From: Poecilobothrus nobilitatus
Lineage: Eukaryota; Arthropoda; Insecta; Diptera; Dolichopodidae
NCBI GenBank assembly: GCA_947095535.1
Contig: OX352774.1
Span: 4,030,001 to 4,094,000, forward strand
Length of the DNA: 64,000 nucleotides
Reading direction: 5' to 3'
Shown piece by piece: positions 52,504-62,718 of this stretch. The notes below the pieces were generated by a model that was given only the letters and a program-made list of their open reading frames with translations, was not told the origin of the DNA and searched no databases. Position numbers and translations under genes: made by a program. The stretch's first letter is position 1, and every line of letters begins with the position of its first letter.

Positions 52504-53319
52504 ATGACTACTTATGTTAAAGCTATATATGATTTTTCTGGGGAACCAAATACTTCTGAGTTATCAATAACCGCAGGAGATGTATTAACTGTAACGAGAA
52601 CAGATGTTGGTGAAGGTTGGTGGGAAGGTAAAACTGGAAATGGTGAAATTGGATTATTTCCAGCTGCTTATGTCCAATATTTATCTGCGGCTGAATATAA
52701 TCAAAAACAGAATGGTATATCAACCGGTTTTTCACCACCACCAACAGCAGCAACTTCACCAATAATGAGTGGTGGTGGTACTTCAACAACTGGTAATCGT
52801 TTTGATGGTGGTAATGCAATGACTGGTAATCGTTATGATCAAACTGCAGATGATTGGAATGATAATCAAGATGATTGGGATGACGATTGGGATGATAATG
52901 ATAACGAAAACGACTATTCTGAAATAGGTCCAAGTGGAACAGGTAGTTCTAGACAACATTCTAATCAACAATATCAACATCAGCAACAGCAGCAACAACA
53001 GCTAAATTATGCAAATCTTAGTTTGCCAGCTACACCAGCTGATGATACAATGTCAATAACAAGTAACTCTCAATCAGCAACAATAAAAAAGTCTGGATTA
53101 TTTTCAAAAAATTGCGATCCATATTTACTAGGAATGGTGCATATTTCCGTTCCAGAACAAGAAAAAATTAGTATAGCGCATGCTGATGGTTTTTATTTTT
53201 GGCAAAATATAGTATCGCCCTATACAGTTCGCGTTGCTTCACCAAAAAAAGAAACTAAATTTAAAGGAATGAAAAGCTTTATAGCATATCAATTGACACC
53301 TAGTTTCAATAATATAGCT
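52504..53319 (+). CDS. SH3PX1: SH3PX1 exon 1 (SH3, linker, first half of PX)
   Basis: 272 codons from ATG, ending GCT|GTAAGT in phase 0. The reverse-strand frames at 52523-52933 and 52783-52998 are shadows of the Asp/Gln-rich linker. Confidence 0.95.
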
Positions 53320-54399
53320 GTAAGTACTTGAAATTTTATGTAACTTTTATTATTAATATTAACTATGTTTAAAAACTTAATTTGTTGTTCTAGGTTTCAA
53401 GAAGATATAAACATTTTGATTGGCTGCATAAACGACTTGAAGATAAATTTCCACTTATCCCAATTCCTCCTCTACCAGATAAACAAATTTCTGGTCGTTA
53501 TGAAGATGAATTCGTAGAACATAGACGTGTTCAATTACAAGAATTTGTTGATTGGGTATGTCGGCATCCTGTTTTGTCAACTTGTGAAGTATGGATGCAT
53601 TTTCTAACATGCACTGATGAGAAAAAATGGAAAATGGGAAAGCGTACAGCTGAAAGAGATCCGTTGGTCGGGTTTGATTATTGTACAGCGATATGTCCAC
53701 CAGAAAAACAACTTTTACAATCATATGTAGATAATCAAATTGATAATTGTACATCATTTGTACATGCAATGGATGGAGCTGTAAAAAATTTACTTGCAAT
53801 AGCAACGGAATTAACTAAAAGGCAGCAAGTAATTTGCAAAAAAGATTTTCAACGCGTTGGTGATGGTTTTGCAGAATTAGCGAAAGCATTAGAATATGAT
53901 GAACGTAGATATTCAACTGGTGAATCATTGTCAACTAGTATTGGCAGAACTAGTGGGTATTTTATTTATATGGGGCAAATGTTTGGTGAACAACCAAAAC
54001 ATGATTGGATTCCATTTTCAGATAGATTTCACATATATAGGTAAACTTAAAATAAATAAAAAAAGTTTTCAAATTTTTTCTCAACAATTAGTGTGTATAT
54101 ATTTTAGGGGTATATTAAGTAGTTTTCCTGATATTTTATCGGCACATAAAACAGTTATGCAAAAGAAAAAAGAATGTGAACGTTTTGCTTCTGAACAAAA
54201 AATGGGACCCGGTCAATTAGTTGAAGTTGGTAGACGAACTGATGTTGTATCATATGCAGTTCTAGCTGAAATGTCACATTTTCGTGTTGAGCGTGATTCA
54301 CATCTTAAACAAACAATGTGTAATTTTATTGATGCTCAAATTGAATTTTATATGAATATAGTTGCTAAATTACAAGAGGCGCGTAAACAATTTCAATAA
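52504..54399 (+). CDS. SH3PX1: SH3PX1, sorting nexin 9/18/33 family (SH3-PX-BAR)
   Basis: Three exons (52504-53319, 53394-54040, 54108-54399) join in phase into 584 residues, matching the family's usual length. SNX9-type proteins bind phosphoinositides and curved membrane. They recruit dynamin, WASp/Arp2/3 and clathrin adaptors at endocytic and endosomal sites. Visible domains: SH3 at 1-60 (AIYDF at 7-11, WW at 39-40, LFPAAYV at 51-57); a low-complexity linker with a DDW-rich acidic segment (116-137) and a Gln run (159-166); PX at about 203-346 with the RRY basic motif (275-277), PPLPDK (297-302) and RR (316-317), all expected for phosphoinositide binding; and a BAR domain from about 365 to the end. 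The start is chosen because the SH3 begins four residues later. Convergent with the lipase gene. Confidence 0.95.
53394..54040 (+). CDS. SH3PX1: SH3PX1 exon 2 (rest of PX, start of BAR)
   Basis: Acceptor TTGTTCTAG|GTT after a 74-base intron; donor TATAG|GTAAAC splits an Arg codon in phase 2. The join reconstructs the PX core across the intron. The minus frame at 53455-53805 is a shadow. Confidence 0.95.
54108..54399 (+). CDS. SH3PX1: SH3PX1 exon 3 (C-terminal BAR helices)
   Basis: Acceptor ATATTTTAG|G after a 67-base intron completes the split Arg codon. The exon encodes SSFPDILSAHK, KKKECERFASEQKMGPGQL and VVSYAVLAEMSHF, typical SNX9-type BAR sequence, ending KLQEARKQFQ before the stop at 54397-54399. 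Confidence 0.95.
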
Positions 54400-55814
54400 A
54401 CCAAATAAACCAAGGAATTTTTAAAATATAATATGGAATATGAATTATATAGTACTGAATCAATGTGACAAAAAAAAATAATTCAAGTTATATTATTAAA
54501 TTTATTTTTCTATTAAATATTTAGTTTAAAGATACTATTTTGTTACTTTTGATAATGTTATACAATTAGTGAATGCAGTTTATAAAACAACATTTTAATT
54601 TGATTATATATAAAATTAATATTTTTCTTCCTTTGTTCATTTATCGCATTCTCTTTATTTTAGTTTCCTTTTAAGTTAAAATTGTATACTTTATATTTTA
54701 CTTTTAAAAAATGTTAATTATTTACAAAAATAGGAAAAGTAAGAAATAAAGATTGTAATTAGCCTTAAAGTATGCCTTCAACTAATATTGATAAAATTTT
54801 CTTTTTTTTTTAAACTTTTTATCGAATAATTAAATATAAATCTTTTTTTTTTTTTTTTTAAAGAAAAATTTACTAAGCACAACATATTTAAATTAAGTGA
54901 TGGCATATAATGAGTTTTAAGAACTAAAAAGTATCATGCTTTATACGTTTCTTAAATTAATATAAATAACCAAAAGAAAAAATTTTCATTCCACCATATA
55001 ATGTACAATTCTATTATTAAATGGTTGATATTCGTTTGATTTTATTTATTGCACATTAAATGTGAACAAAATAAATAAAAAAAAAATTGCAAAATTATAA
55101 AATAAGTGTAATCTACGAAAAAGTGTATTTTTACAAATACAAAATTATGTTAAAAATTTCACTAATTTTTTATTTTGTTTTTGAAAAATTATTATCGAAA
55201 TATCATATTTACTGATTTTCTACAATTCTTTTAGTTTAAGATAAAAAATTATACAAGATGTAAATTGTATCAATATTGTAATGATTGTATACAAAATATT
55301 TTTGCATTTTAATATATATATTATGTAATATTTGGCAATTATATTCAGTAATTTTATAAATGTGTAATTAATCTTGTAAGAAAATAACTAAATTATATGT
55401 ATAAATTGATATACTTATAAAAAAAAGTGGAAGAAAAACAGCGAAAAAAATTTGTACATTAGATAAAATGCTGAATAAAAATGAAATTATATATATTTAT
55501 ATGTAATATGTTGTTTTAAAAATAAGCACAGTATATTTGAAATATGAATCACAATCTAATTTGAGTTAATAACAGGTTTAAAGTTATAGTAAAACTTGGA
55601 GCATGTGGGACTGTTAATGGAAAAAAAAAATTAGATGTCTTTTAGAAGTTGGTTTTGTAATAAGTGGAAAGTCCATGAATTATAATGCTGAGCGAAGTTG
55701 AATTTAAACAGATATGCAATAAAGTCACTAATATAAGTTCTTCCTTTTCTATTAAAAATTTTTTATAAAATATATAATTTATTTTTTAGTAATGTGATAT
55801 ATTTACAAATGAAA
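54400..55814. other. Convergent intergenic region and 3' UTRs
   Basis: About 1.4 kb between the stop codons of two convergent genes, with no coding signal. AATAAA occurs at 54395-54400 and again shortly after, and near 54745, so SH3PX1 polyadenylation cannot be placed. Confidence 0.5.
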
Positions 55815-55820
55815 TTTATT
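55815..55820 (-). promoter_or_regulatory. Candidate polyadenylation signal of the lipase gene
   Basis: AATAAA on the minus strand, 58 bases past the lipase stop. Such hexamers are common by chance in this DNA. Confidence 0.35.
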
Positions 55821-55877
55821 TTATAATTAATAAATTCGTAATCCTTAAATTAAAAAATTGTACTATTAAATATTTTT

Positions 55878-56437
55878 CTAAAAGATAATTGCATCATTTC
55901 CAATCAATACAATATGATAAAATTGTTGTGGAAAATAAATATCTGTAGTTTTTTTGAAATCTTTAACATTAAAATTATTAATATTATCATCCTCAGGATC
56001 GTTATAAGCTCTAGTCAATGGTCCACGAAATTTTTTAGCTGCATGTGGTGTGAATGGATATTTTTCTGTTGTTGAAGAATAAAATGTTCCATGTACTTGT
56101 AATTTTCTTGATTCCATATAACCCATACGAAACCATTTTGGCCAAAATCTTTTTATTTTTTTACCAACAATATTACATTGTTTAGGAATTTCCTCAGCAT
56201 AAAATGGATGATCAAATGCAGCATTATAAAATGTTGGACATAAACCATGTGATCCTAATGGTGGACTACCAGCTGCTACTTGTGTTCTTCCACATTGACC
56301 CATATTCCAATTTTGATGGCAATCTCTTGTTTTTGTTCCTTTATCAGCACTTGTATGTATGCATTGTACATTTATTGCAGCTTCTTTAGAATCGGGTGGA
56401 CCATGTAAATCAAAACCTGGACCAGCCATATCACATG
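55878..56437 (-). CDS. Lipase exon 4 (catalytic Asp and His, C-terminus)
   Basis: Acceptor CTAAAG|CA completes Thr155. The exon carries TCDMAGPGFD, VQCIHTSADKGT and PLGSHGLCPTFYNAAF, and ends at a TAA at 55878-55880. The ATG at 56429 inside it is an internal Met, not a start. Confidence 0.92.
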
Positions 56438-59400
56438 CTTTAGTTAAATATAATAAAATATTGTTATTTAAAAGAAAAAATTAAAAAGTTTTTATAAAAA
56501 AAAAAAAATATATTACTATCAATTTCTCCAATTCTACGATGTCCAAATAAACGTCCAGCTTCAATAGCAATTCTACCACCTAAACTAAATCCAAACATAT
56601 ATCCTTGTTCTGGTTCAAATCCTCTATTTTCGAGTTGTGTTAATTGATGTCTAAGCATCCATGATATTTTATGAACATGTTTTGCTAACATAAAATAATG
56701 AGGAATTCTTGCTATAAAACCATAATCCATACATATAATACAACCACCTCTATGTATTGTAAGTTCTACAAAAAAAAAAAAAAAATGATGAAAGATAATA
56801 AAATTTATGAAACGATAATTTTACTAAGTGTAGGAAAAAAAAAATAATTAGTTACGAATATACTTTCTGTTAAAGTTTGAACCCATTTCTCTTTACATGA
56901 TTCACGCCATCCATGAATTATGATTGCAAAATGTGATCCATAAGTTGTGTTTCGACAATATCTAAAAAAAAAAAAGCAAAATATTTTTTAACATGACTGA
57001 TGAGTAACTCAAAAAATCAAAAAAATTTTTCAAACATAACTGTATGTATGTATGAATATAGAAGAATTTAATTGATTTCGTTTTTAGCACATTTCCAAAC
57101 AAAATTTTGAAAGAAAGAACTTTTATTATTCTGGTACAAGTTTCTTCAGAAAATTGTTTTGTATCATCCCTTGTTTAAGAGCTATTTGGGTAAAAAATTG
57201 AATATTTGCTATTTTTAGACACCTATATAACTTTAACACCTGTACAATTTTTTTCAAAATAAAAGGCAAAAATTAAAGCTTCAAGTTTATAATTTTACTA
57301 TATGTCATGTTTCTTAATTATCTAAAATTCTTTTAAAATTGAAGAAAGTGTTTTCTCTAATTTTCACATTTTTTTCTTATTATGTAAATAAAATTCTAAG
57401 AAAATTTCCAAATTTTATTGTAAGTCACAAATTAATCTAAACAGTTTGTATTGTCTTTTGGAAATGCGCGCCTTTAAAAGCCATTAGTTTACATTCTGCC
57501 ATGTTTTATTTATTTTAACAAAAATGACTTCCTTGTACCCCGTAATTTTGGGTACTTATTTTTCTTGAAAATACTTCCGGAATCCTAATACTAGAATTTT
57601 GAGCTATATATAAATACATATACATATACTTGAAATAGTCGAGTCATTCGTTTCACCTATTTTGTCCATTTTTAAGCTTTATTAAGAATTTTGAGTTTTT
57701 GTTATGGTTAAAAGAAAACTGTGGTATTAAATTTGCGGTTTGTATTTTAAAATTTAAAAAAAAAATAAAATAAAAAAAGTTATAAAATATTTAACTTTTG
57801 AAAATAAGTACCAATACGTAAAATGAAACGTGCACATATTTTTTTTTAGTAGTTTTTATGATTTTTACATAATTCTCCATTAGTTTCAAATCAATTAAAA
57901 AATGAACTTATGAGTTAAAATTAAAATAATGGAAATGTTTTTTTTTTTCCTTTCAATTAATTTTGCAAATTTTATTAAAAAAAAATCTGAAAAACAAATG
58001 TAAAGTTTTTAAGGTTTTCGTAATATTTTCCTTTAATTTTTAATCTGTTTTTACAATCTGTTATAAATTTGGTATTTAATTTGAGTTTTGATTTTTTTCC
58101 TTTTTTTTTTTTTTTTTGGCAAACATAATATTAAAAAATAGACACGGAAAGAAGCATGACAAAATACACAAAACAATTGAAAATGTGATGCAATTGCAAA
58201 TAATTAGAAGAAAAAAGGAAATAAAAAAAAAAAAAAACTATAATGTAATTTTACTGATATGTGGAAAAATGAGTAATTTTCCGCACCCATTCCATTAATT
58301 TCCCAAAAAAAAAAAAAAAATTTTTTGTTTATGTTTTTTTTCGTATATTCTTCTTGACTACATATTTGTTTTTTTGTAAATATTTATTTCCGTATATGTA
58401 AAATTTAAGCTTTAGTTGTGGGATTCTAAAATGTTTATAAAAATTTACATATGATGACAATGGGTAAATATTAGGACACAAAAAAAAAAAAAAAAAAGCA
58501 AACGAAAAATAATAACTTTGTTTTGTTAAGACAAACATTAAATATATTTTTGCGAACTAATAGTGGTGTACCAATGTCACAGTTCAGTGATTATTTAGGA
58601 TAAAAATTATTTTATTTTTTTTTTTTATATCAGATATGTAATAATTATATATGTATGTGTATATATACATACATACATGCAATAATATGTATACATATAG
58701 ATTAAAATGAAATCATTTATTCTTTAAAATAACTTAAGTACATCGATACAGATTAAATTTTTTTTTTTTTTTTTGAAAAAATTGGTACCACCTGGTATTT
58801 AATTATTGATTATTGAACTTTAAAAATTTATTGACATTGAACTAAAGATTTAATAAGGGACTTTAAAAACTAAAAACAAAAAAAAAAAAAAGATTTGAAA
58901 ATTAGTTCATACATTACTTAGTAATGGAATTTTAAAACTAAAAACTAACTTTGTGTAATTTAAAAAGAAAAAGAAAATAAGGTGGTGGTATAATTTCTTA
59001 AAGTTTAAGAAATGGTAAAATAATGGTAGACGATCTAAAAAAAATTAACCTTAAAGTATTTATTTATTACATTTTTAAAATTTAAGGCCATTTTATATGC
59101 AATTGATAAAGACATGAATTAAATAAATAAGAAAAAAAAAAAACACTAACAAAATATTGAAATAGAAGAAGTTCTAAAAGGTTCCATTATAGAACAATGT
59201 TGGTAGTCAGCATTACTATATTTTCATAAAATATTATACAACATATAAATAAAATCTCAGTTTTAGAACATTCAAAATATTTTAAAGAATACTAAAGATT
59301 TTAACAACACATTCTACAGTTATCGCTAATTAAGCTCTGATTATAGGCTATAGGATACATGCGAAATGGACAAATTAAACAAATTCGGATTTCCAACAAT

Positions 59401-62400
59401 TAAAAAGAGTCGGTATTCAAAGGTATCTTAGAATAATTAAATTTATATAATGGCCGTCGTTATTCAAGATTAAACGAATATTTTATTAGATTATTTATAA
59501 GTAAAGAAAAAAAAAAACTATAATAGAAAAACATAAATGACACAATAACTGATTAGTTTCCCATACTGCTTAGTACTTACCACCCTATATATATATAATT
59601 TTATTTAAAAAAAAAAAACTTTTAATTAAAATTTATTCTAGTTCAGATGTATAATAATGTAAACATTAACAATTAAAAATAAGAAGAAAATGTCAAATGT
59701 ACAGCGCTTTACAATGAAAATTCACTTTTAAATCATTCAAATTATATCTTAACTTAACATTTAACAAAAATACCATTTTCTTAATGCGGATATAATTAAA
59801 AAAAATATATATATATTTTCCTTTTAAAAAAACAAAAATTATCTAAATCTAATGATTTACATTTCAATGATATGGTCATCTTATCAAAATTCCAACTCTA
59901 TTAAAGAATACAGTATCTCTGTACATTGTTTTAGTACATATTTTAGTACTTTAGTAAAAAAAACTTTAATGGACTTCAATTTAAGCATAAAACATAACTA
60001 AGAAAAACGCTGTAATTAGTTCCAAAAATAAAATTGTTTAAAATTTAATGTCACTGCATGTACAAATAAACAAAAAAAAAAAAAAAAATTTTCAAAAGTA
60101 CATAAATTAAATTTATTTGCATACCTTTACGCCTTTACCAAAAACAAGAAATAAATTTGAGGTACACATTTTTCTATTGAAAAAATAAAATCTGGTAAAA
60201 TTTTAATAGAGTTGCAAAATTTTAAAAAGTTAAAAATGTAAGAATTAAAGGCTTAAAAAAAAACAGCAATAATTTTAATTAGTCACATTTTGTTTCAATT
60301 TTAATTACAACCTGATCGGATGCGTTCAAATATTATAATGATTTTATAAGGAATCTAGATACATGTCCATATTCATCCATAAGTCATTATTACATCATAC
60401 ATACCTACATACAAATATATCCATGAAATATTCCCATAACGAATATACATATCCATTCATCCAAAAATTAAAAAGTGTAGTAATAGAAATTAAATTTTAA
60501 AGAATACTATCTTAATTTTGCTAATCCTTAGGCAAAGGACCTTTACTTTATTAAAATGTGACAAACCTTCAGTCGAGTAATGAACGGCTTAATGAAAATA
60601 ACGATTAAAAAGAAACTGAAGCTTAGTCAAATAAACGACTCTTTATAGGTGTGGTAAGTAAAGAAAAATAGAACATTATATTGAATTAGAATTTAAAACA
60701 TTGGATGTAGGATATAGGATTTAACCATAGACTAAATAAACTATATAGACGAAAAGTTTCATATAAAAATTTGTAAGTCATTTTTAGGAGCCAGTATGAA
60801 AATTTTTTTGGAGCCATAGAGACTAAGTATTTTAGAATGTTTAAATAGCAAAACTAGAAATTTATAGGAATATTCTTTTGTATTTTCTATTTTTGTAGTT
60901 TAAATATTCTTAAAATATTTAGTCTAGCTCCTCATGGCCCACATCCGTGACGAAAAGGGCCCATCACTTTGCATTGCATGCCCTTGTAAATCCTAAATAA
61001 ATAAAAAAAATAGTTTAGCTCCATAAATTGCTTAGTCTGGCTCCAAAAAAAAAACTAAAAATTTTTATATCAAACTGATCGTCTGTATAGTTTATGTAGT
61101 CTGTGATTTAACATATAATATATTCATTAAATTTAGAACTAAATACATATACATATGCACATATGTATTAAAATGGAACAAATTTAGAAAATGAATAATA
61201 TATTAATATGTATATAGAATTCATTCCAAAATTTAGGATATAAATTAAAAGTTTTAATTCGACCTTAAATAATACAGACAAATTTAAAAGGGAATTACAA
61301 TTTATAAATAGTAACTTTATTCACCTGTTGTAGGTAGATGGGTAGGTAGCTAAGCCATGCAACCTTAATGTCTGTTATGGTCTGTTATTGTGATACACCA
61401 AATCAGGTTTTCTCCTATAAATAAATCATATTCGGAAGCTCATTATACAAAGCGATGAAAATGGGTTAAGTCCACCTTCAACAAATCGAAAAGGTTATTT
61501 AAGAAAAATTTTCCCTTAAATTTTCTTCTTTTTAGATTAAGAGCCGGGTATTTACATAAAACAGTGAAGGATTGATTCCACTTTATCTTTGCAGCTTCTG
61601 CAAAAGTCACGAATAATATTACCCAGAAACTACAGGTATATTTGTTAATAAGTCTCTAAGAAAAAAACTGGCCTAATACAATCAGCAACAGGGATCTTTG
61701 GCAGCTTTGGCAGCTAAATTAAAAACAATTAGGCAAAAAATCAAAAAGAAAAATGGAAGTTGCATAAGGCGTACACTTCGAACGCCACAAGATTTCATAA
61801 CAATGGTAGCACTGAAATGTAACTCGCAAGAAAGCCTCAGATAATGCTGTTCTGACAACACCTGGAGACACAAGTTCTTGCAAGGGTCGTCAATAAATAG
61901 AACATGGGAGGAAGCTATCTAGTAGACATCCTATGCTCTCAAGAAGAGTTTAAAAATGGAAAAAAAAATTTTAACATTATTAATTTATTATATTTTACAT
62001 AATGATTGTTGTCTCAACAAGAATTTATGAAGATTATTAGATTTGACTTTTAATGTAATTTATTCTATTTATATTTAGTTTGTTATTCTATAATATTCTT
62101 TTTAGAAATTTTTTTTTTTTTTAATGGATTATCAAATATTTACACCAAAAATTTATTTGTTTTTAATTTAAATAATTTACTTAAAAATTATTTTTAAATA
62201 CATATTTGAAAAAATAAAATTTAAAATTAATTAAGTATTGATTTTCTTCTGTTAAAAAAAAATATTTAAAATAATATTTGCAGAGTTCATCTGTCCAAAT
62301 TTTGAATTCCAAAAATTTTCAATGTCGTATTTTTGATCCGCATTGATTGAATAATTTTTATATATTTAAAATATTTAAAAACCGAATTAAAAAAAAATCA

Positions 62401-62718
62401 TCATATGTATTTTATTATTTCATTTAGTCGGTTTATTTATTTTTTTTTTTTTGTTTTTTTTTTTTTTTTTTTATGGAGAAAGTGAATAAAATCAACTGAT
62501 AATTTCAAATAAACAATTTAAAATAATTTTTTTTTTTTTGTTTGAATTTCTTGAACTCATATTAAAAAAAAATAAACATTATAAATTTATTATAATACAT
62601 ACTCATTTTCACGAAAAAATGATGTCCTTTCTGATAAATAATCCATAAAGAATCCTTTTGACAAACTGATATTTAATCCAAATATTAAAATTAAAATTAT
62701 TTTAAAATCAAATTGCAT
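55878..62718 (-). CDS. Secreted lipase, insect pancreatic-lipase/yolk-protein-like family
   Basis: Four minus-strand exons (62718-62603, 56961-56864, 56765-56517, 56437-55878) join in phase into 340 residues. The N-terminus (MQFDFKIILILIFGLNISLS) is a clear signal peptide, so the product is secreted. The alpha/beta-hydrolase hallmarks follow: IIIHGW (52-57, oxyanion region), GFSLGG (130-135, nucleophile Ser132), EIDTCDMAGPGFD (152-164, acid Asp157) and PLGSHGLCP (214-222, probable catalytic His218). The triad appears complete, so lipid-ester hydrolysis is plausible, though substrate is unknown. Differences from classical lipases: GFSLGG instead of GHSLGA, and Met158 where DPAGP has Pro. This pattern, with RGGCII and a Cys-rich C-terminal half, is what I recall from a fly lipase subgroup near CG4267. 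Only about 50 residues precede the HGW motif, shorter than usual, so an extra exon in the 5.6 kb first intron cannot be excluded even though phases match. Confidence 0.85.
56517..56765 (-). CDS. Lipase exon 3 (nucleophile elbow)
   Basis: Acceptor TTTGTAG|AA, 249 bases, donor GAT A|GTAATA in phase 1. Encodes RGGCIICMDYG and the GFSLGG elbow with Ser132. Confidence 0.9.
56864..56961 (-). CDS. Lipase exon 2 (oxyanion-hole region)
   Basis: Acceptor TTTTTTAG|A completes a Glu codon. The exon encodes YCRNTTYGSHF, IIIHGWRESCKEKWVQ and ends GAA A|GTATAT in phase 1. Confidence 0.85.
57065..57535 (-). repeat. Unclassified dispersed repeat, copy B
   Basis: The reverse complement is colinear with 27470-28190 (shared motifs include AAAGACAATACAAACTGTTTAG split over the copies, GAAGCTTTAATTTTT and TTTTATTTTGAAAAAAATTG). 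It lacks about 300 bases present near the 3' end of copy A. It lies in lipase intron 1. Confidence 0.65.
57536..60720. other. Gene-free intronic DNA (lipase intron 1)
   Basis: AT-rich, with homopolymers and TATG/CATA tracts near 58640-58690. No exon, RNA gene or coherent repeat was recognised. The frames at 58116-58298 and 58329-58538 are low complexity. Confidence 0.5.
60726..61106. mobile_element. TTAA-flanked MITE (piggyBac-type) with nested insertion
   Basis: The left end (CATAGACTAAATAAACTATA...) and the reverse complement of the right end (CACAGACTACATAAACTATA...) match for about 50 bases, through AGACGA and TATAAAAATTT. A GGAGCCAG/GGAGCCA segment lies further in on both arms. TTAA lies at both borders (60721-60724 and 61108-61111), the target duplication of piggyBac elements. 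No coding capacity. Superfamily is inferred from TTAA only. Confidence 0.65.
60932..61010 (+). mobile_element. Short retroposed insertion with A-rich tail, nested in MITE
   Basis: A 79-base insert ends in CCTAAATAAATAAAAAAAA. It is bracketed by TAGTCTAGCTCC (60920-60931) and TAGTTTAGCTCC (61011-61022), a 12 bp target-site duplication with one mismatch. It is GC-rich for the region (GGCCCACATCCG, AAGGGCCCATC). Its 3' part (TTGCATTGCAT...TAAATAAATAAA) resembles the end of the SINE at 17797-18085 (TTGCATTACAT...TAAATAAATAAA), so it may be a 5'-truncated relative. Confidence 0.5.
61340..61640 (-). mobile_element. Non-LTR retrotransposon relic, C-terminal CCHC region
   Basis: The minus strand reads LGNIIRDFCRSCKDKVESIL then H. 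After a one-base shift it continues CKYPALNLKRRKFKGKFF and LLKVDLTHFHRF. The CxxC...E...H....C-x-P-A-L...R pattern is that of the C-terminal zinc-knuckle segment of I/R1/Jockey-type LINEs. The frameshift and a downstream stop show it is inactive. The upstream part to about 61930 is less AT-rich and probably belongs to it, but I could not align it. The frame at 61682-61873 is from this relic. Confidence 0.6.
62603..62718 (-). CDS. Lipase exon 1 (signal peptide)
   Basis: ATG at 62718-62716 and 38 codons plus two bases, ending GA|GTATGT in phase 2. Hydrophobic core at residues 7-19, likely cleavage near residues 20-22. Confidence 0.75.

Noticed and set aside
52523..52933. 136-codon minus-strand His/Leu-rich frame
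   Set aside because: It is antisense to the Asp/Asn/Gln-rich linker of SH3PX1, whose GAT/CAA repeats translate to His/Leu on the other strand.
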